Below are positions 36,175 to 44,466 of a stretch of 64,000 bases of DNA, in pieces (position 1 is the stretch's first letter; each line of letters begins with the position of its first letter). The stretch is from NCBI GenBank assembly GCA_937911505.1, contig CALEMF010000061.1:33769-97768 (forward strand), read 5' to 3'. Below the pieces are notes generated by a model that was not told the origin of the DNA, did not search any database, and saw only the letters and a list, made by a program, of their open reading frames with translations. The DNA comes from an uncultured Cytophagales bacterium (GTDB lineage Bacteria > Bacteroidota > Bacteroidia > Cytophagales > Thermonemataceae). The position numbers and the translations under genes are program-made.

Positions 36175-39100
36175 TTATAATTTTTTAATTACTTTAGATT
36201 CGCGTCTTGAAATCTTTTCCCAAATAGCAATGAGCCCTTCTAATAGCCTTCTGAACAAGTTAAAATACAAGGTTAAGTAGAGTAGCCCTGACATTACCCA
36301 TAGTGCGATTATATTGAAGTATAGCGTGTCAACAGGTGTACCTAATACCCATTTACGAGGAGCAAAAAAATGGGTTCTCCAGCTAAAAAATCCTTCTTCA
36401 TGTTCTTCGTGGAATACAGGATATATTTTTCTTATTAATTGGTGTTGGTACTCAATCACACGCTTGGCTTGATCTGTATTTTGTACCAAGTCAGCTAATC
36501 GGAGGTTATAAAACTGCCTTTTACGTGCTAAGAAATTAGCTTTCTCCTCAGCGGTACGGGTCATTTGTACCATCAAAGCATCTTTTTGTGCAGCAGTTGT
36601 ATTATACTGCTTTACATACTGTTTTTTACAGGTCTCTAGGTATTGCTTTGCTTTCACGTAGTGATCATAGTTAAAAGCATTTACTGTAAATACGTTAGGC
36701 GATACTGAGAGTACAACTTCTTTGGTTGAAGAAGAAGCTAATGTATGTTGAAATTCGTATCTCAAGAGTGCTAAATCATCCTTTACTTGCGCTTGTAACG
36801 CTGGATTTTTCAGGTTCGTGAAGCAAAATGTTAATTTAGTCAGTAAAGTAGGTAGGTAGTAATCTTTCAGGTAGCTTGCTTGTGCCATCTCTTTATCGTA
36901 AGGATAAAATACTGCTTCGAAAGGATTGTCTTTAAATTGACTTACGGCCAAGGCTTCAAAAGCCCAGCGCGAAGCCATAGTCTCGGCAACTACAGGTACT
37001 TTCTCTTGGGAGGATAAGTGCGGGTTAATTTCGTCGAACGCTACTACTACCCCTCCCAAAACAAGCTGTGGAATAAGTAACAAAGGGATGAGAATATAAA
37101 TAGTCACCACCGAATTGAAGGTAGCCGAAATATTAAGGCCTAATAGGTTGGCAAAACAAGCACAAGAAAAAAGCACGCCCCAGTAGCGAGGCGTCATTTG
37201 CTCTATACCCAGCATCCAGTTACCTAAAAAAACAAAGCAGAAGGTTTGCACAGCAGAAAAAGCGAATAGAATCGTTACTTTTGCTAAGAGATAGCTATTT
37301 CTGCTAAGGTGCAAAAAGGCTTCTCTTTTGAGCATCTTGGCATCTCTGATAATCTCTTCTGCACTGACGGTCAACCCGATAAAAAGCGCTACAATTATGC
37401 TCATAAAGATATAAGCGGTGAGGTTCATATTCTGTGAAAAATCATATCCTACTTCACCCAACGTCTCGTCGATGTGGTAAAAGCGTACGATGTAGGCTAG
37501 GATCAAGGCTAGCAGAGGTGCTTCGAGCAAATTGATTACTAAATATTGGGTATTGCTTAGCTTGGCTAGTAGATCTCTTGTAAGGTAAATATACCATTGC
37601 TGTAAGCGAGAAGGTACGTTAAGGCTTTTAGTGGGCTGTGCCTCGTTGGCTACTACGGTGGGGAGTTCTAGGCGCGCTTTGTAGTAGGTATACCACTGCT
37701 TAGGCGATACTTTTCGTTTGTTGGTGAAGCGACCATATTCATTGACCACCTTGGCCTCGACAATACTAAAAATTTGCTCTGGGTTCACATTGCCACACTC
37801 TACACAGGCCCCTTCTTCTTTATCGACCATATTAGCGATGGTTTTAAAATAAATCAGCCCTTCGATAGGATTGCCATAGTAGATAGGATATCCCCCAATA
37901 TCAAGAATAAGCAGCCGATCAAACATTTTGAAGATATCTGAAGAAGGTTGGTGAATCACCACGAAAATGAGCTTCCCTTTTAAGGAGAGTTCTTTTAGAA
38001 GATCCATGATATTTTCAGAGTCTTGTGAGGAAAGCCCTGAGGTAGGCTCATCTACAAATAGGACAGCAGGCTCTCTAAGTAGCTCTAAACCGATATTGAG
38101 GCGTTTTCGCTGCCCACCGGAGATGGTTTTTTGTAGCGGGCTGCCTACTCTTAAATGCTTGATTTCAAAAAGACCCAAGCTGTTGAGCATATTGCTTACG
38201 AGCTCGTCTAGTTGCTGATCGGTATAGTCGCTGCAGCAAAGCTTTGCTGCATAGTAAAGGTTCTGGTATACGGTTAGTTCGTCTACTAATAGATCATCCT
38301 GAGGTACATAGCCAATGATTCCCCTCAACTGTGCCTCCTCTTGGTGTACATCCAGCCCGTTTATTTTTACACTTCCACTGTAGGGTTTTAGGTTACCATT
38401 GAGCACGTTGAGCAAGGTAGACTTACCAGAACCACTGGCTCCCATCAACCCAATAAGCCGCCCTGATTCTTCGGCTATATTGATGTGTCGTAAACCATAC
38501 TGACCACTTGAGAATTTATAGTCTATCTGATGGGCTTCAAAAGTAATTTGAGGACCTTGGCGTTCATTCAAAAATAGCCCTACTACATCACTGTAGTATA
38601 CTGGCCGCATTTTATCAGCACGAATACTACTTCCTGCCGAAAAAACGTGCGTCTGTTGGTCTCTCATTGGTAGGCCGTTAAGATACACGTTGCTTTTACC
38701 TGCCTCGTATTTGAGGATGTACATCTCTAAGCTAGGAATACGTAATATACCCACACGGCTGCTGGTATCCATATGCTCGCGCTGGATGTGCTGAATAGAA
38801 GAGAGTTGGGTATATTCTCGATCATCGCAGTGGTCAATAATCACCAATGGTAGCAGTTGCAAAGAGCGTAGGTCGTCGGTGATGATAAACTGTTGAATGG
38901 CTTGGTACTCTTCTTCATCAAAATTAAAAGCCCTCGACACGGTATCTAATAGTTCTGCCTCTGCTTTCGACATTTTCCCATCTGAAACAGTCAACTCAAT
39001 CAGGTTGGTAATCACTACTACTTTTTGCTGTTGGGTAAGCTCTTGATTGATCTGTTTGAAAATCTTAAAAGCTTGTATGGTGTCTACCTGTGCCGCAAAA

Positions 39101-39255
39101 TCATCAAAAGTATGCATGTAATGCGGTACTAGCTCGTCGTTGATTTGCTCAGTTAAAAACTTTCGAATTACTTTTTTTTCGTATTCATTTACACCATCCA
39201 GATTGGCAGATATAGCGAGTAACTGGATGATCGCTTCTAGTACTTTTTCGCTCAT
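36175..39255 (-). CDS. TerB-like/ABCG-type ATP-binding and permease fusion
   Basis: 1026 residues. N-terminal tellurite-resistance TerB-like helical domain (about 1-130), a link region (about 170-245) of FHA-like beta character, an ABC ATPase with Walker A GASGSGKST (about 270-278), signature ISGGQRKR, Walker B VLFVDEPTSG, then an ABCG-type membrane domain (about six helices between 560 and 750) and a long helical loop before one or more C-terminal helices. A Cys pair CVECG lies between ATPase and membrane parts. It resembles WHITE-type half transporters, so it should dimerise. Substrate unknown. sbcD follows 12 nt downstream. Confidence 0.85.
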   Translation of the reverse strand: MSEKVLEAIIQLLAISANLDGVNEYEKKVIRKFLTEQINDELVPHYMHTFDDFAAQVDTIQAFKIFKQINQELTQQQKVVVITNLIELTVSDGKMSKAEAELLDTVSRAFNFDEEEYQAIQQFIITDDLRSLQLLPLVIIDHCDDREYTQLSSIQHIQREHMDTSSRVGILRIPSLEMYILKYEAGKSNVYLNGLPMRDQQTHVFSAGSSIRADKMRPVYYSDVVGLFLNERQGPQITFEAHQIDYKFSSGQYGLRHINIAEESGRLIGLMGASGSGKSTLLNVLNGNLKPYSGSVKINGLDVHQEEAQLRGIIGYVPQDDLLVDELTVYQNLYYAAKLCCSDYTDQQLDELVSNMLNSLGLFEIKHLRVGSPLQKTISGGQRKRLNIGLELLREPAVLFVDEPTSGLSSQDSENIMDLLKELSLKGKLIFVVIHQPSSDIFKMFDRLLILDIGGYPIYYGNPIEGLIYFKTIANMVDKEEGACVECGNVNPEQIFSIVEAKVVNEYGRFTNKRKVSPKQWYTYYKARLELPTVVANEAQPTKSLNVPSRLQQWYIYLTRDLLAKLSNTQYLVINLLEAPLLALILAYIVRFYHIDETLGEVGYDFSQNMNLTAYIFMSIIVALFIGLTVSAEEIIRDAKMLKREAFLHLSRNSYLLAKVTILFAFSAVQTFCFVFLGNWMLGIEQMTPRYWGVLFSCACFANLLGLNISATFNSVVTIYILIPLLLIPQLVLGGVVVAFDEINPHLSSQEKVPVVAETMASRWAFEALAVSQFKDNPFEAVFYPYDKEMAQASYLKDYYLPTLLTKLTFCFTNLKNPALQAQVKDDLALLRYEFQHTLASSSTKEVVLSVSPNVFTVNAFNYDHYVKAKQYLETCKKQYVKQYNTTAAQKDALMVQMTRTAEEKANFLARKRQFYNLRLADLVQNTDQAKRVIEYQHQLIRKIYPVFHEEHEEGFFSWRTHFFAPRKWVLGTPVDTLYFNIIALWVMSGLLYLTLYFNLFRRLLEGLIAIWEKISRRESKVIKKL

Positions 39256-39320
39256 AGAGGTAAGGTAAGAATGGCTAACTGCGTTTTAATGAAGGAATTT
39301 ACGATATTTTTCCCAGCCCT

Positions 39321-39351
39321 AAAAAAGAAAGCTACCCTAAAGAGTAGCTTT
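39321..39351 (-). terminator. Terminator of the 39383 lipoprotein gene
   Basis: An 8-bp stem (39328-39335 with 39344-39351) and T-rich tail on the minus strand, 32 nt after the stop. Confidence 0.65.
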
Positions 39352-39382
39352 GTGTCATATTTTACGAAAGTCTATGTGTGTC

Positions 39383-40279
39383 CTATCCCACGATGGTCTT
39401 TCTCACTTCTTCTACTTTATCGAATAATGCTGCTAAATCCGTTTCTGTTACCATCAAATCGCCTTGATTTTCAGCGATTTTCTCCTCTAAGTTGAGCTGT
39501 TCGTAAATCGTCTCCATTTCTTTGAGGCCTGTTAGTACCGCCTCTGCTTTTTCATCTCTTTGTATGGCTTCCAGTGAGTTGATGACATCCCGTAAAGTAG
39601 TCTTTTGCCGAATAATAATATCAATCAGCTTCAAAACAGTGGCATTTTTTACATCTTCTGGGATTTCCGCGGGGTATTTTCTAATGGAGCCAGCAGAGAT
39701 ATACATCCCTTCTACAAAAGTACCTGCTAAGATAAGGGCTGCTGCAGGCGCACGTTGGTTATCTCTTAAGTAGAGGTCTACGTTTTGTAAGGCCTTGTCT
39801 ACAATACTAACCAAGGTATCTTTCTGGTCTAGGTTTTCTTGAAATTCAGCAACTAACTGATCATCAAAGGTGGCAGTAATGCCTAACTTATCAGTAAGCA
39901 GGCGGCTTGCCTGAATGTAGTCGATGGCTTGCTGTGTCTTATCGTGAATAACCACGTAGCCTAAGTCTGTAGCGTATATCCCTAAGTTAAGTGCTGCTTC
40001 TGTATTATTGGTGATATACCCCTCTGCTTTCTGTAGATCATTTACCAAAGAAGCTTCAAACTCAGCCCCAGAGGCTTGTAATAGAGCGGGTATTTCTGAG
40101 GGAGGTGGAATTTGCTTAATAGCGGCTGCCACATTTTCTTTGGCTACTTGTGCCGCGCTATCGCTAATGGCTGTCGTTTCATCCGTTTCTTCGGAGGTGC
40201 TTTTGTCACCGCATCCTACTAATCCAAAGACAAAGAACCAAAGCGAGCCGATATAAAACCAGGTTGTAAAGAGTTTCAT
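39383..40279 (-). CDS. Conserved hypothetical lipoprotein
   Basis: 298 residues. Lipoprotein signal with the lipobox FGLVGC (Cys23), an acidic Thr/Ser-rich linker, then an all-helical domain (NLGIYATDLGYVVIHDKTQQ at its core). I recognise the pattern as a recurring Bacteroidetes lipoprotein without known function. The gene stands between its own terminator and the terminator of the zinc-ribbon gene, so it is probably transcribed alone. Confidence 0.75.
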   Translation of the reverse strand: MKLFTTWFYIGSLWFFVFGLVGCGDKSTSEETDETTAISDSAAQVAKENVAAAIKQIPPPSEIPALLQASGAEFEASLVNDLQKAEGYITNNTEAALNLGIYATDLGYVVIHDKTQQAIDYIQASRLLTDKLGITATFDDQLVAEFQENLDQKDTLVSIVDKALQNVDLYLRDNQRAPAAALILAGTFVEGMYISAGSIRKYPAEIPEDVKNATVLKLIDIIIRQKTTLRDVINSLEAIQRDEKAEAVLTGLKEMETIYEQLNLEEKIAENQGDLMVTETDLAALFDKVEEVRKTIVG

Positions 40280-40420
40280 AAATGACTATGTATTTTATGT
40301 GTTTAAAATTTGACGGTATGATTGTAATAACTTGCTGAACAAACATACTAATTTTTCCTTTCCTTGCCAATGAACTCGTCTTGACTTTCTCTATTTCCCA
40401 CAAAATCAGTGGAGGTTCAA

Positions 40421-40450
40421 TAAAAAAGCAAGTACCTAGGGCACTTGCTT
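40421..40450 (-). terminator. Terminator of the zinc-ribbon/Nif3 unit
   Basis: An 8-bp stem (40426-40433 with 40443-40450) with a 9-nt loop and a T6 run on the minus strand. Confidence 0.75.
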
Positions 40451-40475
40451 ACTAAATCTTTCTAGTATTTGCTTG

Positions 40476-41282
40476 TTAGCTCTTTGATTTAGACTTTGAT
40501 TTGGCCTTAGACTTCGTAGAGCGGGTACGCTTCTTGGGCTTCTCTTCCTCTACTACCACTACTTCTTCTACATCTGCTAAAATACGACCGCAATGCTCGC
40601 ACACGATGATTTTCTTACGCTCTTTGATGTCTACTTGGCGCTGAGGCGGAACGATGTTGAAGCAGCCGCCGCAAGCATCGCGCTTCACGATGACAACGGC
40701 TAAACCATTAGAAGAATTTTTTCTGATTTTTTCATAAGAAGTGAACAGGCGATCTTCTATATTTTTGCTTTGCTTTTCGCGTTCTTTGAGCAACTTATCT
40801 TCCTCGTCGTTGCTTTCCGACATAATTTGGTCTAGCTCCGCTTGCTTGCCTGCCAAATCTTTTCTTCGGTCTTCCAGAATCTCTTTTACCTCTTCAATAT
40901 CCTGCTTTTTGTGCTCTATACGTTCTTTGTACTCTTTGATCCGTTTGTCACAAAGGATAATTTCCAGTTCCTCAGATTCTATTTCTTTTGAGAGGGCGTC
41001 GTACTCTCGGTTATTTTTCACGTTCATCTGCTGCTCTTTATACTTCTGAATCAGCTTCTCTGATTCTTTTTTCGCATTCTTAGCGTCAGATATTTCTCGC
41101 TCTAGTTCTTTTATGGTTTCTTCAAACTTCTCTATTCTGGTTTCGTATCCAGCAATTTCATCTTCTAAATCTTGTACCTCATCGGGTAAGTCTCCGCGTA
41201 CTTTCTTTATCTCATCAATGGTAGAATCTATATGTTGTAATTTGAGTAGGGCTTCTAACTTCTGTGCTACTGTTTTTTCCAT
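40476..41282 (-). CDS. Coiled-coil protein with C-terminal zinc ribbon
   Basis: 268 residues. Residues about 20-185 form a long charged coiled coil; then a C4 zinc ribbon with DACGGCFNIVPPQR and CEHCGRIL, and a Lys/Ser-rich tail. This is the family often named C4-type zinc-ribbon protein; in other bacteria it is found next to nif3-like genes, as here. The start overlaps the Nif3 stop (TAATG), so the two are translationally coupled. Function is not established; nucleic-acid contact is plausible. Confidence 0.87.
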   Translation of the reverse strand: MEKTVAQKLEALLKLQHIDSTIDEIKKVRGDLPDEVQDLEDEIAGYETRIEKFEETIKELEREISDAKNAKKESEKLIQKYKEQQMNVKNNREYDALSKEIESEELEIILCDKRIKEYKERIEHKKQDIEEVKEILEDRRKDLAGKQAELDQIMSESNDEEDKLLKEREKQSKNIEDRLFTSYEKIRKNSSNGLAVVIVKRDACGGCFNIVPPQRQVDIKERKKIIVCEHCGRILADVEEVVVVEEEKPKKRTRSTKSKAKSKSKSKS

Positions 41283-42385
41283 TACATTAGGTAATTAACG
41301 GGATTGGTATTGATATTTGATAAACGAATTGCAATATTAGTAAATTTTTGAGACAAAATACTAGCAATTAGGTCTTTTGTAAACACTTCACTCTCATAAT
41401 GACCAATATCAGCCAAGATAATTTTATCTTGTGCCTCAAAAAAATCGTGGTATTTCACATCAGCCGTAATGTAAACATCGGCTTGCTGTTGTATGGCTTT
41501 TGGTAATAAAAAGAAACCAGCCCCGCCACAAAGGGCTACTTTCTGTACCGTAGGTTTTACAAGGGCGGTATGCCGAATACAAGGAAGTTCCATGCGGTCT
41601 TTAAGGTAGACTAAAAAATCGTTGGCATCCATGGCTTGTGCCAATGTACCTATTACACCACTTCCTACTTGTTGGTAGGTATTTTCGAGCCGATGTAGAT
41701 AGTAAGCTACTTCGTCATAGGGATGTGCTTCATGTAAAGCCTGCATCACCTTTCCTTCTAGTCTGGCAGGAAAGATCACCTCTACCCTTTCTTCTTTGGT
41801 TTCAGTGAGTTGCCCTTTTTCACCTACCTGAGGTTCAGCCGCTTCGTTGGGCAGAAAAGTACCCGTACCAGTAAGTCGGAAACTACAATTTGCATAATTA
41901 CCAATGTGCCCAGCACCTGCAGCATAGAGCGCTTCAAGTACAGCCGCAGTATCGGCTGGCTGGCAAAAGGTAGTAAGCTTCATGAGGAGGTGCTTCTTGG
42001 GGGCAAGTATTTTAATATTTTTGAGTGAGAGACGGTCCGCAATATGATGACTCACTCCATATATTACATTGTCGAGATTGGTATGCGTTGCGTAGATTGC
42101 TACTTGGTTTTGAATAGCTTTGATGACCGTTCTTTCAACATAGTGGCTCCCTGTAAATCGCTTGAGCCCTTTAAAGACGATAGGGTGATGGGCGATAATA
42201 AGATTGCACTGCCGTGCGATCGCCTCTTCTACGACTGCTTCTGTACAATCTAGCGTAATCAAGGCCCCTGTAAGGGTGGTATCTGCTTGGCCAACTAGGA
42301 GCCCCGCATTGTCGTAGCTTTCTTGGTAGGCAGAAGGCGCAAAAGTTTCTAAAAATTGGATTATTTGGTTAATTTTTATTGGCAT
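41282..42385 (-). CDS. Nif3-like dinuclear metal-center protein (YqfO type)
   Basis: 367 residues. The Nif3 family fold with the metal ligands in NLIIAHHPIVFKGLKR, TNLDN and the C-terminal DVKYHDF and GHYESE motifs; the long YqfO form has an inserted PII-like/CutA-like domain (about 130-235; LMKLTTFCQPADTAAVLEAL). Proteins of this group form hexamers; they are proposed GTP cyclohydrolase-like or metal-binding factors. It is the first gene of the unit with the zinc-ribbon protein. Confidence 0.9.
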   Translation of the reverse strand: MPIKINQIIQFLETFAPSAYQESYDNAGLLVGQADTTLTGALITLDCTEAVVEEAIARQCNLIIAHHPIVFKGLKRFTGSHYVERTVIKAIQNQVAIYATHTNLDNVIYGVSHHIADRLSLKNIKILAPKKHLLMKLTTFCQPADTAAVLEALYAAGAGHIGNYANCSFRLTGTGTFLPNEAAEPQVGEKGQLTETKEERVEVIFPARLEGKVMQALHEAHPYDEVAYYLHRLENTYQQVGSGVIGTLAQAMDANDFLVYLKDRMELPCIRHTALVKPTVQKVALCGGAGFFLLPKAIQQQADVYITADVKYHDFFEAQDKIILADIGHYESEVFTKDLIASILSQKFTNIAIRLSNINTNPVNYLM

Positions 42386-42523
42386 GTCTTTTATTTTTTA
42401 GCGAATAATGCTTACATTCAACAACCTTAATAAGGTTAGGTACGCGCATATTAAATTCATAAATAAGCGTTCATGTGTAAGATTTGGTTGTATTTATTTA
42501 TACTTTAATTAGCTACAATCTGC

Positions 42524-42531
42524 TATATTTG
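42524..42531 (+). promoter_or_regulatory. Putative -7 box of siaC-like gene
   Basis: TATATTTG matches TAnnTTTG, 25 nt before the ATG. Confidence 0.4.
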
Positions 42532-42556
42532 TGAGCATTCTTAAAAAATCCTATTA

Positions 42557-42943
42557 ATGGAAAAGATGATCATTAAATCTACAGAACAAACCCCAGAAGT
42601 AATTTTAGATCCTAAAGCCGGGAAAATTGATCTTTCAGGTGTATCTATTCCTGAGGATTCTCACCTATTTTTCTCGCCTATCCTAAAATGGTTAGAGCAC
42701 TATACAGAAAGCCCAAGTACCATGACTACGGCCTCCTTTAATATTATGTATTGCAACACGAGCTCTTCTATGTATATCTCTGAAATGCTACGTAAACTTC
42801 GTAAAATTAATAAAGACGGCGGAAATGTCAATGTGAAATGGTACTATGAAGACGAAGATGATGACATGCGTTTACTAGGTGAAGACTTTAAGCGTATCAG
42901 CCAACTTAGTTTTGCCATTATTTCTGTTCCACAAGTGGAGTAA
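42557..42943 (+). CDS. SiaC-family (DUF1987) regulatory phosphoprotein
   Basis: 128 residues across the whole DUF1987 domain: TPEVILDPKAGKIDLSGVSI, HLFFSPILKWLEHY, FNIMYCNTSSSMYISEMLRK (with the Thr/Ser-rich site phosphorylated in known SiaC) and WYYEDEDDDM. In Pseudomonas, SiaC links a kinase/phosphatase pair to a diguanylate cyclase. None of siaA, siaB or siaD is here, so this copy is an orphan; its partner kinase is unknown. Confidence 0.87.
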   Translation: MEKMIIKSTEQTPEVILDPKAGKIDLSGVSIPEDSHLFFSPILKWLEHYTESPSTMTTASFNIMYCNTSSSMYISEMLRKLRKINKDGGNVNVKWYYEDEDDDMRLLGEDFKRISQLSFAIISVPQVE

Positions 42944-42986
42944 TGCTTAACAGATTTTCCATATTCCAGACTTTTTCAACTATTCT

Positions 42987-44351
42987 TTATTCAAAATGAA
43001 TAACCGCCTGTGGTAGCTGTGCCCGTATCATCTCTTTTTGTTCAAGCGTAAAGCGATTATTGACCAAGTATAACTCTCTCAACTCTTTTAATTGACTTAT
43101 TTTACGGGGCATTTGGCTTAGGTAATTGCTCTGTAGATCAATCCGTTGAATTTGCGTAAGCTGTGTAATGGCTTGATTGCATCGTTTCATCTCATTTTCG
43201 CTGGCATTGAGCTCTTTTAGCTGGGTAAGGAGTTGTAGTTCGTCGGGAAACTCCTGAATTTTACAAGTATTCACAGATAAGCGTAGAAGTGACTTATTAT
43301 TTTGCAATCGTTGAAACACCTTGGCCCAGTTAAGCTGTGGGTTGTTACTTAAGTCTAAGTCGTTTAGCCCGTGTAAATGATTGATACTCACCGGTAGGTG
43401 ACGTAACTGATTATCAGAGATATAGAGTACTCTCAAATAGCCTAAGCCTCCTAACTGATGGGGCAGCTCGATCAGCGCGTTTTGCTGCAGGTAAAGTTCT
43501 TCAAGATTCTGCAACAAGTTAATCGTGAGCGGAATATTTTCGAGACGATTGTCTGAAAAATTCAGCACTTTTAAACCATCAATCGAAGCAAGCTTTTTAC
43601 ATACACGATCGAAGTGTAGCTTAGGGTTTGCATTCAGGTAAATCTCTCGAAGCTGCACTAAATCGCCTATTTGGCAAGGTAGGCTGTCTAAGTCATTCTG
43701 GTTAAGATTTAGTACTTGTAGCTCCTCCAGTGCGGTAATTTGTGGAGGAAGGGAACGCAAGCGATTATGGAAGAAGTCGAGTACCTGCAAGCTATCTACT
43801 TCCAGCAAACTTACTGGAAAGAAATAGAATTGATTATCTTGTAAATAAAGCTCCTTTAGGTGTTTGAGCTGCTTTATTTCTTTGGGAATGTCGGAGAGGT
43901 TGTTCCAGTAGAGGTCGAGTACCTCAAGAGATTCTAAAAGCTGTATGGCTGGAGGCAAGGAATCAAAATCATTTCCTCCTAGGTAAAGTTTTTTTAGTTG
44001 TGGCAACTTCCCTAGTTTCTGAAAGGTGTCTTCTAGATGTAAATAGCGGTTCTCACTTAAGTTAATCTCCTGTAAATCAGTCAATTCAGCAATATCGTCA
44101 GGCAAGTAGGTAATCTGATTACCATATAAATCCAATCGTTGTAAATTCTTAAAAGAAGTGATCTCTGATGGAATTTCTGTAAGTTGTTGCTCGCTCAGAT
44201 CCAATGCTTGTACTTGTTGTGGTGCTGCGAGGGCTTGCTCCATATTACTGAATACTTGTTGGCCTTGTGCTGAGCTCGTCAGTATCTGATAGGCCCAAAG
44301 TGGATGTGCCAACCCAATCAGTACAAGAAAAGAGAGATAAATACCTTTCAT
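42987..44351 (-). CDS. Secreted leucine-rich repeat protein
   Basis: 454 residues from the ATG at 44351, which begins a signal peptide (MKGIYLSFLVLIGLAHPLWA); the earlier ATG at 44411 would hide it. The rest is about sixteen 23-residue bacterial LRRs (pattern L--L--LDL--N-L--LP--I), forming a solenoid. No catalytic or membrane domain follows, so it is probably a protein-binding scaffold in the periplasm or outside. It is divergent from the giant NTPase-like gene, with 115 nt between. Confidence 0.85.
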   Translation of the reverse strand: MKGIYLSFLVLIGLAHPLWAYQILTSSAQGQQVFSNMEQALAAPQQVQALDLSEQQLTEIPSEITSFKNLQRLDLYGNQITYLPDDIAELTDLQEINLSENRYLHLEDTFQKLGKLPQLKKLYLGGNDFDSLPPAIQLLESLEVLDLYWNNLSDIPKEIKQLKHLKELYLQDNQFYFFPVSLLEVDSLQVLDFFHNRLRSLPPQITALEELQVLNLNQNDLDSLPCQIGDLVQLREIYLNANPKLHFDRVCKKLASIDGLKVLNFSDNRLENIPLTINLLQNLEELYLQQNALIELPHQLGGLGYLRVLYISDNQLRHLPVSINHLHGLNDLDLSNNPQLNWAKVFQRLQNNKSLLRLSVNTCKIQEFPDELQLLTQLKELNASENEMKRCNQAITQLTQIQRIDLQSNYLSQMPRKISQLKELRELYLVNNRFTLEQKEMIRAQLPQAVIHFE

Positions 44352-44466
44352 ATCATTAAAGTGATCAATATAATAATACAGTTGACGATTCCCTACACTT
44401 CCCCACGCCATTTAGCGTAATTTTATACCTCCATTATCCATAAAAAAATTGTAGATTCAAACTTCC

